Part shown: in pieces, positions 35,313 through 46,602 of the stretch
Layout of the letters: every line of letters begins with the position of its first letter
Numbering within the stretch: position 1 is the stretch's first letter
Source: Parapristionchus giblindavisi
Taxonomy: Eukaryota; Nematoda; Chromadorea; Rhabditida; Diplogasteridae
DNA: 64,000 nucleotides
Direction: 5' to 3'
NCBI GenBank assembly: GCA_943737045.1
Contig: CALSFV010000074.1
Coordinates: 124,001-188,000 of the forward strand
The notes under the pieces: generated by a model
What the model was told of the DNA's origin: nothing
Seen by the model: the letters and a program-made list of their open reading frames with translations, nothing else
The model's database searches: none
Program-made: the position numbers and the translations under genes

Positions 35313-35520
35313 CCGTATAAAATGTACTTGCATAGTTGCCTTGCTATTGGTGCTAAACAGAGAAAGAACTATCGATTAACTCGTCACTTTTTCCTCCATT
35401 CCTTCCTCGCTCTCTCTAATCTACTTACTATCTCACTTGTGCTCTCTCTCTAAACATAGAAACACATTGTGGCTGTGGCTGGCTACTCTCGTACCAAATA
35501 AACAACTGCATTTTATACGG
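35313..35520. mobile_element. MITE with CCGTATAAAAT ends, 208 bp
   Basis: CCGTATAAAATGTACTTGC at the left and ACTGCATTTTATACGG at the right. This is the best preserved short copy of the family also seen at 23558 and 37080. Confidence 0.82.
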
Positions 35521-36270
35521 TAAATATTACTATGTAGCAATGTAAACCACTTATTCCTCCTTCTTCTTCTCGAATACAATTGATTTGATTTTGATTTAAA
35601 ACATATTTATCAAGAGTAGGACGCTGATGTGCATGGGGAAAAAGCTCTTCTTACTTTCGACAGTACCAGAACACTGACGTTGATCTTCATATGCGCGTCT
35701 TCCGATTTCACAAATCCGAGAAGATCGACAGGCAGTTTGGAGTTGACCAAAGATGTTGACTTCCCATGACTTTCTTGACTTTCGAATACAATATTCTTTA
35801 GAAACAATGAATATTTATCGAATTTATTAACAGATCATATAATGACTTACAAAACTTCAAAGAGCAAAAGCCAGAACGAATCTATCTCAAATCATAATAG
35901 CATAAAAATACTTTCAAAAGATCAAGGATCAAGATCTTAGCATAAGTTACAGTACGGAATGGGATAAAGCAGAATAAAATTTACATTAATCGAATGTCAC
36001 AGGCCGTAGTATATCACCAGAAGAATAAAATTCAGTACGCTTTCTACAGGAGGAATATCGGTAACAAAAGATCAGGACAGAAATTTTAGCATTCAATCAT
36101 GGGTGTATGATTAATGTTTTTGTAAAGTGCAATGTTGCTTTTGTCAAATATGAATATGCAAAAAGATTTGAGAAGATTGAGCGAATTTGAAGCGTTTTAT
36201 AGGAATACATATGGTAGTTGTTGGAAAGTGTAAATTTGTGCGATGATTTAGAAAAAAATCAGCAAAAGAG
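35521..36270. other. No supported gene
   Basis: It includes the second copy of the 34620-type repeat and a fragment shared with 10275. No coding signal. Confidence 0.45.
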
Positions 36271-36275
36271 AATGT

Positions 36276-36350
36276 GCCTAGAAGGATTCGAACCAGCGCA
36301 ATTTGATAAGTTGTTGATTTTACAGTCAAAAGGTTTACCACTTACCCATT
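36276..36350 (-). pseudogene. tRNA-like relic, copy 1
   Basis: On the minus strand a D-arm-like AAGTGGTAAACC, an anticodon-arm-like TTGACTGTAAAATCAA, an extended variable region and a T-loop GGTTCGAATCC occur in tRNA order. The stems do not pair well and no matching 5' acceptor is present, so it is not a functional tRNA. A second copy lies at about 36543-36612. Confidence 0.4.
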
Positions 36351-36542
36351 GGTTTTGTTAAATGTTTTTTGTATAATTGTATTTTCTAGTGTGGTTAATG
36401 TATGTGCAAAAATATTTGAGGAAATTAGAACCGTTTCACTAGAAAAAGCTGAAAAGTGAGACGATTCAACAATTTTCCAGAAAGCACATTTACGGTCGTT
36501 ATTGAAAAGTGAAAATGAATGATAACAATCAGAAAAAAAAGA

Positions 36543-36612
36543 GTGAACATAAAAGGATTCGAACTTTTGCAATTTGAAAAGTTGTCGATTTTACGTTCAA
36601 GATTAAGGCCAG
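36543..36612 (-). pseudogene. tRNA-like relic, copy 2
   Basis: It shares with copy 1 the strings CGTAAAATCGACAACTT, CAAATTGC and GTTCGAATCCTT, in the same order, but the D-arm is gone. Two copies 250 bp apart suggest a tandem duplication or a tRNA-derived repeat. Confidence 0.4.
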
Positions 36613-36631
36613 TCTCTGCAAGAGACTGGCC
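36607..36631. repeat. Short perfect hairpin
   Basis: GGCCAGTCTC and GAGACTGGCC around a 5-nt loop. Confidence 0.75.
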
Positions 36632-37079
36632 AATTTGGGTTTACGAACGACCTTTTATAACAGAGGATTAGGAGGGGAGTTATCTAAAACTCGGACCCAG
36701 AATGGTGGCAAGCTCGGGACAAGTTCAGGGTAGTCATGCCTATGGCTGCATGTTCTAACGGCACCGGTCCCAAGTCGGTACCATATCGGGAACCATGCGC
36801 ACCCGAGTTGCAAAAATGTTCCGAATGTACTGGGCGGAGTCTTGGGGAGGGCCAATGAGAGGGGAGGGGGGGGAGGGCCTTAACAACTATCAATAAAAAA
36901 GTAGGAAAATTATTTTTTTCTGTGCAAAAGGTTCTTATTTTCATACACTTTTACAGGAGATCGGTGTTATTGTAAACTTCCCAGTCATCGTCACATAATT
37001 AACGATAAACAGAGAAATCTAATAAAAATGCGAAAAATTTGACAGTTAAATTGTGGAAGCTCGCATCTCTTATATTGTG
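36632..37079. other. No supported gene
   Basis: A locally GC-richer patch (36660-36880) ends in a G-rich run. ORFs on the minus strand have no recognisable motif. Confidence 0.4.
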
Positions 37080-38205
37080 CGTATAAAATGTACTTGCATA
37101 AGAAAATGACAAACGGTGCTAACGAACGGAAGTCACAATCGAGAGGCGGGCGAGATGTAGCCTTCTACATCTCGCCCCGCCTCTCGATTGTCTCTCCGCT
37201 GCCTCTCTCTAACCCGGCTGAGCTTCGCCGCGCGCTATATCAATACACTATAAATAAAGCAGAAAAGTGATCGTGTTTGTTACCGGCCACGCCCCCTTTC
37301 TCTCTCTCCCTCTTTCAATGTAGTGCTCGGCGTACACCAGACGGGTTTGGTGCGCGATGGAACTGATCAGCGGTGGGCGGGGCTTAGTCGGGTCCGAGCC
37401 ATACCAAGTTAGCTAATAAGTCAAGTCGTCATTACTTAAGTTATATGTCAAGGATTAAGTTAAGTAATAAGGCCATAAGGAATAAGTTAAGTACAGTTAA
37501 GTAAACAATGTAAAATTAAGTCATGCTAACGTAAATTAAGTTAAGGCAAGGTAAGTTAACATTAGTGTTATACGTCATGATACATATTACTGTAACTCAA
37601 CCAAGCACATCACCGATTACGTTAGCAAGATAAGGAATATGATTATTAGCTACCGTAACCCGGTTCGGTGGGTCAGATTAAGTACCGATGGTCAGCTTTA
37701 AGTAAAAAATTGTCGTACTAACAATAAGCATTATTCGAGTTATATGATTATATCTATTGTAGACTACCGTAACCCGGTTCGGTGGGTCAGATTAAGTACC
37801 GATGGTCAGCTTTGAGTAAAAATTGTCGTACTAAGCATTATTCGAGTTATATGATTATGCTTATTGTAGACTACAGTCGGTGGGTCAGAATAAGTTCGAT
37901 TGGTCAGATTTGAGTAAAATTCTGTGAAGTCATCGTCAAGTCTCATCCACCTCTGATAAATTCAAAAAGACGAAGAAATTCTCAAAAAAAAACTGCTGAT
38001 TTTCTACAAACGTCAATAAACAACACACAACCCAACCTAGCGCCCTAGGCACAATGCAGTCGATAACGCGCGCCGTAGGCGCGCGCAACCGGCTGGTTAT
38101 ATATAAAAGAAATCGGCATAGTTTCTGAACCATGCAAAACAAGAAAGTCTCTTGTGGTAGTGGTTGGCTACTCTCGTACCAAATAAACAAGTGTATTTTA
38201 TACGG
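37080..38205. mobile_element. Long form of the CGTATAAAAT-ended element (about 1.13 kb)
   Basis: Left GCGTATAAAATGTACTTGC and right CAAGTGTATTTTATACGG match the ends of the 208-bp copies, but the interior is about 900 bp longer. Inside are a strong hairpin (37140-37188, CGAGAGGCGGGCGAGATGTA and complement), a TTAAGT-rich tract (37425-37560), a tandem repeat (37645-37920) and a GCGCGC patch near 38075. Either a longer family member or one that received an insertion. Confidence 0.65.
37645..37920. repeat. About 110-bp tandem repeat, 2.7 units
   Basis: Unit landmarks: CCGTAACCCGGTTCGGTGGG, TCAGATTAAGTACCGATGGT, CAGCTTTRAGTAAAA, TTGTCGTACTAA, CATTATTCGAGTTATATGAT. The first two units are nearly identical and the third is diverged and truncated. 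Confidence 0.9.
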
Positions 38206-38621
38206 TCAATATCTGCACAGTGGAATGCCGACATCGAGGACTGGGTCTGTCAATAATTATGAGCATGTATACTTGATGGAATAAATAAATAAATAAATAA
38301 ACTTCTTACAGAGAGGTTACTTATGGTGCGGATAAATAGAGATGAGAACCCTGTTACAGGTGTTTTCGACTTAATAGCCACTTGCCTGCGAGATGTTCAT
38401 AGAAAAGTTTGGCATCACCTACTTCTGATAGAAGTTTGTGACAACAAAATATGAAGTAAATGGTGTAAAGTAAGAAGGGTGAAAAAAGATTATTTTAAAA
38501 AGAGATTGAACCCTCTTTTTGTGAAATTTCCGGCAGAATTATGTTTACACATTACCGAACTTTGTTTAGCAATCTATTTCCTCAACGAATCGATCCGGAA
38601 AACACTTAATGTTTTACAGTG

Positions 38622-38740
38622 TTAAAGGGAGAGTGACCTTTTTCAATGGTCTCTTCATCGCGCACACTATTTCTCTATTCTCTAACAACGAGAGAGCGTA
38701 GAGCGTTAAAGAGACCGTTGACAAAGGTGTGCAGCTTTAA
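38622..38740. mobile_element. MITE family A, copy 6
   Basis: TTAAAGGGAGAGTGACC at the left, a diverged right end to CAGCTTTAA. TTAA at both ends. Confidence 0.82.
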
Positions 38741-38752
38741 ACGTATTACATT

Positions 38753-39019
38753 TTATCGTGAATTGAACAGATCAATAAAGGAAGCTGAACATGATACAAT
38801 CATGCAATAGTGGTATAGGTGTTGCATCAACGAATAGTGCTGGGATTGGTTAGTTCTAGTAAGATCGCCAGGGACAAGATCACCCCTAGTTACTCTAGTA
38901 GTTGTACTGGAGGGAGTTGTTTCTGTAGAAGTGGATGTCGTCATTGTAGATGACATAGTAGAAGCGGTTGTTGTTGTAGTAGCACCTGAGTCATTAAGAA
39001 TATATCGCAGATATGTCAT
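38753..39019 (-). other. Thr/Ser-rich open frame, doubtful
   Basis: An 88-codon minus-strand frame has a mucin-like stretch (SGATTTTTASTMSSTMTTST). It could be an exon of a secreted mucin-like protein or a low-complexity chance frame. No splice partners could be placed. Confidence 0.2.
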
Positions 39020-39184
39020 TGGTTATTTAGCTCTTACTTCTATCGTATATTAATTCAATTAAATTATATAAGTGTTGGGAAGTCATATCAAGAAATGCTT
39101 CGTGCACCTTTGAAAATCGTGCAAGATAACGCTCCTCCTCATATATTATTGTGATTATTATTGAAATTATTGTGATTTAATTAA

Positions 39185-39262
39185 GAAGTTATAATAATAA
39201 TATTATAATAATATTTTATTCCTTCACACGCATCGGGGATGGGATTGGGAATGTCTGTTATA
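39185..39262 (-). mobile_element. Inverted 3' tail of the non-LTR element seen at 9120-9235
   Basis: CGCATCGGGGATGGGATTGG and the adjacent AATATTATAATAATATT tail are the complement of the 3' end at 9180-9230. Only the tail remains. Confidence 0.6.
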
Positions 39263-39282
39263 CCACTAGAGACAATCAATTC

Positions 39283-39935
39283 GGTGCAATGTTGAGTTGG
39301 AACATTTTTCCTGGAACTTCATTTATCGGACCATTTTTATTGGATCACCATTCAGGGAACAATTTGTTTCAGAATGGTGTTCTGGGAATCCTTCATTTTG
39401 GACCGCTCATTTCGGATCATTTCTTTCGGAATTACGCATTTCAGAAATTATTCTTTCAAAACCCTCATCTCGGAACTTTTTTCTGGAACTCTTTCAATGA
39501 AACTATGGAAATGGTACTATTGTTCTGGAACCTCTTATCTCATTCACACATTCACACTTCACAGACGGACCACCGATTCCTACAGCAAGAGACATGAGAG
39601 TAATGAGATAATCGTCGAACAAACATAAGCGGTATGCAAATGCGAAATTACCATGACCAACAAGATCAAAAGTTCAACAAACATAAGTTTTCGGAGAACA
39701 CTTTCCAACACGAGAAAAAAGTTCCCTAAACATAGTTATGAGAAAAAGTTCCGAAACGTGGGTTCCCATATTATAATTAAGATATGAGAATTCCAGCCCT
39801 TTCATTCCAATAAAAACGTTCCCCAAATCGCGGTTTCCGAATGAATAGTTTTGAAGTGAGGGTTCTTTTTAAAAAGTACCCAACCAGAAGTTGTTACAGT
39901 GCTCCATAAAAAATGTTCCAACTCAACATTGCACC
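39283..39935. mobile_element. Foldback-type element 1 with periodic GGAAC arms
   Basis: TIR GGTGCAATGTTGAGTTGGAA (left) and its complement ending 39935. Inside, the left arm is a degenerate run in which GGAAC/GGATC-like words recur every 14-18 bp (TTTCGGATCATTTC type). The right arm shows the complementary GTTCC words. Arms of irregular short repeats inside perfect ends are the layout of foldback elements. The overlapping ORFs are artefacts of the periodicity. Confidence 0.7.
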
Positions 39936-40732
39936 CCGTACCTCATCTTCTTTTCTTCTATCTAATAACAATAATAATATTACACGTATTCATGAATAAA
40001 CAATGAAACGTGTGATGAAAGAACAAGAAACGAAATGAATCAATAATGAAGATGGTAATGCAAACAATAATGAATTCACGGGCTCTTCCTCTTTCTCTCG
40101 TAAATTCTTAGTTTCTCCAAATCAATCATCCTCTTAATTACAGCCCTTTCATCTACTTCCTACAAAGATTAAGATTATGATTACGGTAATTTGAATTGAA
40201 TTGATTACTTTTTTTCGCGATGTGATTTCATCTCTTTCGTGTTTCTCATATGCTTGCTTATGTACGTTTAGTACACTAAACGTTTCATTTCTATTATATG
40301 TTCTTTTCTCCTCATCTGCACTGAAGACTGCACATGAAGTACTAGAACATATTATATTATTGTGATAGTTTTAAAGTCAATCAATGATTACCTCGCAATC
40401 ATATAAATCCCATTTCCCAATTCGAACAATTTATCAATCTCTGGATGCGATAGCAATTGCTTGCACATATTGTACATTGCATCACTCACTGATATAAATC
40501 GATTAAAAGAATAGTTCTCAATCAATGTAAGATATACCTTGCTTGAAATTATCCATATTGATTGACTCGATAATCAAATCTCTATTCCCTTATAACTTGA
40601 GCCTTATCTGTTCGTATTCATCATAACTCATTTAATAAAAATTATCCCATACCTTATTATACTCCCGATTAGATTCTAAGACGCTTATTCGAAATGCAAT
40701 CGCTTCATTTATCGACATCTCTTAAATTATAT
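39936..40732. other. No supported gene
   Basis: AT-rich, no coding or repeat signal I can support. Confidence 0.45.
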
Positions 40733-40946
40733 ACTCTGGTTTTTTTTCAAACTAGTAGTTTACTTATATTTCCCACTAGCCGTAGACTTGCAAGTCTACG
40801 GCTAGTTAAACGTAAGTTTACTAGAAGTGGGGTATAATACGGTAATGCATTTCGTCAAATGTTCTTTCACTTGTAGAAAACTAGCAACTACTAGTCCGTG
40901 ACGTCACGTAGGTAAACTACTGGTTTGGAAATACCAGAGTTATTGC
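40733..40946. mobile_element. Inverted-repeat element with a 32-bp perfect palindrome
   Basis: Outer arms ACTCTGG..CAAACTAGTAGTTTACT and GTAAACTACTGG..CCAGAGT. Near the left arm, 40775-40806 is a perfect palindrome (ACTAGCCGTAGACTTG and its mirror). Confidence 0.75.
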
Positions 40947-40982
40947 TTACATCGTCCTATATTTCTCTGCGTGATGTTTCGC

Positions 40983-41910
40983 CTTCAGATTCAATTGGTG
41001 ATATGACACGTGTGAGAAATGAGAAAGGAAACGACCGATTGTGAGAAGGCGAGTTTGAAGAATGATATGAGAAATGTTTAATTGGATATTGAAGATGTGA
41101 GAAATGACATTCAACATGAATTAGTGGAAAGCGACATTTGGGAAAAATATGATGGGAACAAAAATATGTGAAATGTGACTTCAGAAAAATCTAATCAGAA
41201 ATTGATTTTCATGAAAAAACCATTTGTGAAAATACCGATGAGGAAACACCTAATCCTGAAATTCACAACAAGGAAATACCTGAACGGGAAACAACTTTTG
41301 ATTTTTTTTTATGATCTCCGGTATTTTTGCGGGGCACACCGTTGAGAGCCCAAATCTTTCGGGGTACACCACGAGGAGCACCACGGTGTGGAAGGGACGG
41401 TTTTTCTCGCGCCCCGCGGGGCACGCCGTCTTCCACCTGGCGGGGCTCCCCGTCTAGAGGCCACAGCTCGCGGGGTACCCCGTCTAAAGGTTCTACCCCG
41501 CGAGGTACCCCTCGGCGTACACCGCAGGATTGAACGGTGTGCCCCGCGAGCAAAAAATTCCGGAGATTGTTGTTGTTGATGATAAATGTCCATAATTTCA
41601 TTTACATCGGTAATTTCACAAAATTTTTTTTTCCTGAACATCTTTTTCTAATTAATTTTTTCCTGAACATCGTTTTCTAATCACATTTTTCCCAAATGTC
41701 GCTTTCCACGCTTTCATTTCAAATATCATTTCTCACGTCTTCCATTTTCAATTATGCATTTCTCAGATCATTCCTCACATTATGCCCTCTCCGATTCGGT
41801 CGTTTCTTATCTCATTTCTCACTTCTGTCTCTTTTACATAATTCGTCTCTCAAGTGGAACTTCCATTCTCATTTCTCACACGTGTCATATCACCATTCAA
41901 TTGAAGCCTA
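40983..41910. mobile_element. Foldback-type element 2 with GAGAAATG arms and GC-rich core
   Basis: Ends TTCAATTGGTGATATGACAC (left) and its complement near 41882-41903. The left arm repeats GAGAAATG / GGAAA-type words every 12-16 bp and the right arm repeats CATTTCTCA-type words. The core at 41320-41560 is GC-rich and made of a separate repeat. Same architecture as the element at 39283, but unrelated in sequence. Confidence 0.7.
41320..41560. repeat. GC-rich degenerate minisatellite (CGCGGGGYACCCCGTCTA)
   Basis: Spaced copies of CGCGGGG(C/T)ACNCCGTCT occur about every 27-40 bp. Many contain the palindrome GGGGTACCCC. It stands out sharply from the AT-rich surroundings. It opens several overlapping Arg/Gly/Pro-rich frames on both strands, which I regard as artefacts. 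Confidence 0.75.
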
Positions 41911-42288
41911 TAAGAAAACTCATTAATTTAATCTTTTTTTCATAACAATAACAATAATTTCCTACATTAATTACTTCGAAAATATATACATTTAAAAAAT
42001 GGGATGTACAAAGAGGTCAAGAATAATTACATAGGAACGAATAAACTTCTTCGTGTAAAGTTATTGCGCGGTCCAAAGCAGTGCATCATTTCGTTAGGCG
42101 ATGTAGGCGCCTGAAAAAAATCACTGATCTTTCAGATTAAATACGAAACAAACGAACCATTTGAAGAAAAAAAAATTAAAGGAAAACAGAGAAAATGAAA
42201 AATGTGAAAAAAAAACGAAATGAAAACAAAGAAAATGAACATGATAAGTCGATTGGAAAAGAATGTAAGTGTATACAGAAATTCGAAA

Positions 42289-44994
42289 GTGTAACCCACT
42301 ACACATAAGACCTGTAAAGTGTTATATTTAAGAGAGACTATCTGGCTCAAGTGACATTCTCTTGGCACTTGGCCAAAAAGTGATAGTAACCGATCGGGTC
42401 CAAATCGTGCACAGTTGTAGTATGGGGTGGCATAAGCTCACATACGAAGTTTGGGTTCGTCATATCAACACCCTCGCTAAATAACGTAAGTTCGACAAAG
42501 TGGCATCAAAATTTCAAAGTTTACGGATTCGTTCGATATGTATATACAATGATGGGCAATTTTAAGCATGTCAAATCCCCCAAGTATCATCCCGATCCAA
42601 AACCTTTAAAAAAAATTTGTTTTATTTTTCCTACAATTGCCTCTCGGTGAGGGACTTTTTTTATTCCTTCAATTTGACGAGTATTCATTAGTGTAATTAC
42701 TATACGAAAATGAACTAAAACAATTGGGTGGAATGTTGCCTTATTCCCGAAAAACCACGACTAATTCGCCTTTTTTATCGCAAACTGAGCCGATTAAGCG
42801 TGTGCCCTACCGTAATCCAATGCGGAAATTCAAAATTCGCCAATTGTATTTTTTAGCATTCGATTTCGGTATTATATTTTTGTGTTTCTTTTGTCATTAG
42901 TTTGTTGTCTGAATGCCTGCGCAGTAAAATGACACTATTGTTCGAATAAAATATCTTCCCACTTTCAAATATTCTCAAATTCTTTGCATATTTTTATTTT
43001 TATTTTTTCATACTAACAGTTCATGAGTTTCTCCGATTCATCCCTATTTTCTACATCTAAACATAATTATAAAGAGCAAGAACAACCTGCTGGATGTCGG
43101 GACCAAAATATAACAAAGCAGAATAGTCCTCTCATCCCTTTCTGATGGCTCGGTTCGCTCTGTTACAAATATATTTTTGCTGTGATATTCTCAATTAGTC
43201 TCAAACCCCCTTAAAATACTGAAGGAAAATATCACGCCCGTCACGAGAGAATTGAGATAAAATGGCTATTCTTCGGAATGAAGCAAAAATGGTGAAATGA
43301 ATTAGGACCATTTTCACATCTCTAGGCATGCCCTATCAGCCCCCAAAGTCTTTATTATGCAATTTTCATTTTGCGGCTCAGTACACCGGTTCGGTAAGGT
43401 GAAGTCAACTTTGAGCACGAATTTCTCGCTTCTGGTGCGTTTTACCGAAAAAGTGTCACAAGAGTGACCCCGCTCTTTTTTCGACCTCAATCGCTCTGAA
43501 CAAGCCAGAGGCCATGAAAATGTCTCTGAACAGAGCTTCACTTCGAAACAAATAACTCGAAAATTTAGGAAAAGGAGGTGCTCTTCTTCCAGTATGTTGT
43601 TAAGTTTTTCATGCGCTTTCGAAAAAACGAGAGATTGTGGGTGGTGAAAATGACTTCAAATCATCAGGAAATTTCCAAGTGGATGAACCATACGAACGCA
43701 TTAATGTATTTTTTTCGCAAGCCCCTCATTCGAAAGCGCATGAAAAACTTAATAACATACTGGAAGAAGAGCAACTCCTTTTCCTAAATTTTTGAGTTAT
43801 TTGTTTCGAAGTGAGTCTCTGTTCAGAGACATCATGACCTCTGGTTTGTTTAGAGCGATAGAGCTCGAAAAAAGAGCGGGGGTCACTCTTGTGACACTTC
43901 TTCGCTACAACGCACCAGAAGCGAGAAATTCGCGCTCAAAGTTGAGACTTCACCATACCGAACCGGTGTATTGAGCCCCAAAATGAAAATTGCATACTGA
44001 GACTTTGGGGACTGGTAGGGCATGCCTCTCATTTCACCATTTTTGCTTCATTCCCACTCTCATCTCAATTCTCTCGTGACGGGCGTGATATCTTCGTTCC
44101 AAAAATGCAAAATTTTGAAGAAGATCCCCGAGAGCGTGTGTTTATGCCTCACGTGAAAAAAATAGGCATGAATCGGAGAAACTCATGAACTGTTAGTATG
44201 AAAAAATAATAATAAAAATATGCAAAGAATTTGAGAATATTTGAAAGTGGGAAGATATTTTATTCGAACAATAGTGTCATTTTACTGCGCAGGCATTCAG
44301 ACAACAAACTAATGACAAAAGAAACACAAAAATATAATACCGAAATCGAATGCTAAAAAATACAATTGGCGAATTTTGAATTTCCGTATTGGATTACGGT
44401 AGGGCACACGCTTAATCGGCTCAGTTCGCGATAAAAAAGGCAAATTAGTCGTGGTTTTTCGGGAATAAAGCAACATTCCACCCAATTGTTTTAGTTCATT
44501 TTCGTATAGTAATTACACTAATGAATACTCGTCAAATTGAAGGAATAAAAAAAGTCCCTCACCGAGAGGCAATTGTAGGAAAAATAAAACAAAATTTTTT
44601 TGTGTTTTTTTAAATTTTTTCTGGGTCTAAAGGTTTTGGATCGGGATGATACTTGGGGGATTTGACATGCTTAAAATTGCCCATCATTGTATATACATAT
44701 CGAACGAATCCGTAAACTTTGAAATTTTGATGCCACTTTGTCGAACTTACGTTATTTAGCGAGGGTGTTGATATGACGAACCCAAACTTCGTATGTGAGC
44801 TTATGCCACCCCATACTACAACTGTGCACGATTTGGACCCGATCGGTTACTATCACTTTTTGGCCAAGTGCCAAGCCATAAGCAAAATATGTTCACTGAG
44901 TCAGATAGTCTCTCTTAACACTTTTTGTGTGTTAAAATAGCTCAAAAAGTGTTAAATGTAACAAGTCACAGGTCTTATGTGATGTGGCTTACAC
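42289..44994. mobile_element. 2.7-kb near-perfect palindrome (long foldback element)
   Basis: The two arms are about 1.3 kb each and highly similar, for example CATAAGCTCACATACGAAGT (42430) and its complement (44790), or ATTACTATACGAAAATGAAC (42695) and its complement (44500). They converge on a spacer of about 100 bp (roughly 43623-43729). The ends read GTGTAACCCAC and, inverted, GTGTAAGCCAC, then CATAAGACCTG. The right arm has a small extra block (44875-44965). No transposase-like frame. A minimal relative is at 13883. Confidence 0.88.
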
Positions 44995-45097
44995 CTCATC
45001 TCTCTGTGTCCTTTCGTGCATGTAACATTGTACAATCATCGAGTATCTAAGGTAACAAGCTAATGTAATAGGTCAACGGAAAGATGGAGATGTGAAT

Positions 45098-45212
45098 AAG
45101 TGAGAGAGAGAGAGGGAGAGAGAGGGGGAGAGGGAGGGATAGAGATAGAGAGAGTGGGAGAGATAGAGGAAGATAGAGAGAGGGAGAGATAGAGGGAGAG
45201 GGAGTTTGGACC
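45098..45212. repeat. GA-rich low-complexity tract 1
   Basis: Purine tract of GAGAGAGG and GGGAGAGATAGAGG units. Confidence 0.92.
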
Positions 45213-45407
45213 CTTTAGGTTGTTTACCTTCCGTGTGATAGAACTAGTCTTTAGATGGCATTTGCTTTATCATTGTTAACTGTCTCTTATATAGATATCA
45301 TACGTCATACAATAGGCAAAATATAATATATGAATCTCGTCTCAGACATAAAATTGTTCTCATCGATACAATGAATAATGATACGAATGTCATAGAAATA
45401 CGTTTCT

Positions 45408-45489
45408 ATAGAGAGAGAAAGAGAGAGAGGGGGAGGGAGGGATAGAGAAAGACGGAGAGAGAGATAGAGGGATAGGGAGAGAGGGGGAG

Positions 45490-45541
<52 letters not shown>

Positions 45542-45690
45542 TGGGAGAGATAGAGGAAGATAGAGAGGGAGAGACAGAGGGAGAGGAAGAGATAGACGGA
45601 GATTGAGAGGGAGAGATAGAGGGAGAGGGAGAGAGAGGGAGAGATAGAGGGAGAAGGAGAGAGAGGGAGAGATAGAGAGGGTAGAGGGCG
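45408..45690. repeat. GA-rich low-complexity tract 2
   Basis: A 280-bp purine strand of AGAGGGAGAGATAGAGGGAG-type units with a pure GA core (45490-45535). It gives long Ser/Leu/Pro pseudo-ORFs on the minus strand. Units such as GGGAGAGATAGAGGAAGATA are shared with tract 1, suggesting local duplication. Confidence 0.93.
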
Positions 45691-46275
45691 TGCATGTAAT
45701 CCCCATCTCCTTGAATATCAGACGTGGTAACTATTGTTTTCCTCGTTTCTTGGTGTATTTAATCACGGAAAGTTTGGAAATTTTTGAGATATTCTCAACA
45801 AAAAGTAAGAAAAAGAAAGGCGAAAAAAAGCCACTTTACGGTTAAAACGCACTCTCCCTAACAGCGGAGGAGTGAGGGCTTCAAACGTCATGCAGATAAT
45901 TAAAATAGTTATAGTATTCGGATAGCCCATCCAATTTTACATAAGATATCAAATGCCCAGAGACAAGAAATGATGGGAAAGTAGTCTTCTATTTAACGAA
46001 AGGAAAAAATCTGACCTTTTTTTCGGAAAATCGGATTTTTCTTAAAAACCATTGAAAAAAATCTTTTGAAACTTGTCAGTTTTATAAAACTTTCGACGCT
46101 ATTTCGAATGATAAATGACTCGATTGAAAAAAAGCAAGATAACATAGTTCAAAACAAAAGAATAACAAAAGAAAACAGTAAATAAAAATCTCAAACCGGA
46201 ATATTTTAGCAATGGAACACAGCGTTTTGAGAGCGGTCATGTAAAAAGGTAGAGCGAAAAAGTGAGAGAGTAATG

Positions 46276-46602
46276 GCGCGTTAAAATCTGGTGGAAACCC
46301 GAAAACAGCGAGTATCCAAGTGATGAAATGTACCTTTGAAAACCGAAATGGAAACTCGAAATTTGAATAAGCGGGCGCAAATAAGGTGCGGGAATTCAAA
46401 TTCCGACTGTGTTTTGAAAATAAAGAAAATCCTTTTCTTTCACTTTTCATTCTCTTTAGATCTCGGAAAATCGCAGGCGAAAGTGCAGATCTGAATTCGT
46501 GCCCGGGAATTAAAATTTCGAGTTTCAATTTTCTTTTTTTCCAGTTTATATTTTAGAAATTGGAAACTCGCATTATTTGATTTTCCACCAGATTTTAACG
46601 CT
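46276..46602. repeat. Inverted repeat GCGTTAAAATCTGGTGGAAA
   Basis: A 20-bp arm at 46278 is the complement of 46583-46602. The interior includes ATTCAAATTCCGACTGTG, also found near 33960. Probably a decayed foldback element. Confidence 0.6.

Noticed and set aside
37645..37920. CRISPR-like look of regularly spaced repeats
   Set aside because: The repeat units are contiguous (no unique spacers), and the host is a eukaryote.
41263..41641. Overlapping Arg/Gly/Pro-rich frames on both strands
   Set aside because: They come from the GC-rich minisatellite core; all frames are open because of its composition.
45305..45706. Ser/Leu/Pro-repeat frames
   Set aside because: They are translations of the GA/CT low-complexity tract.
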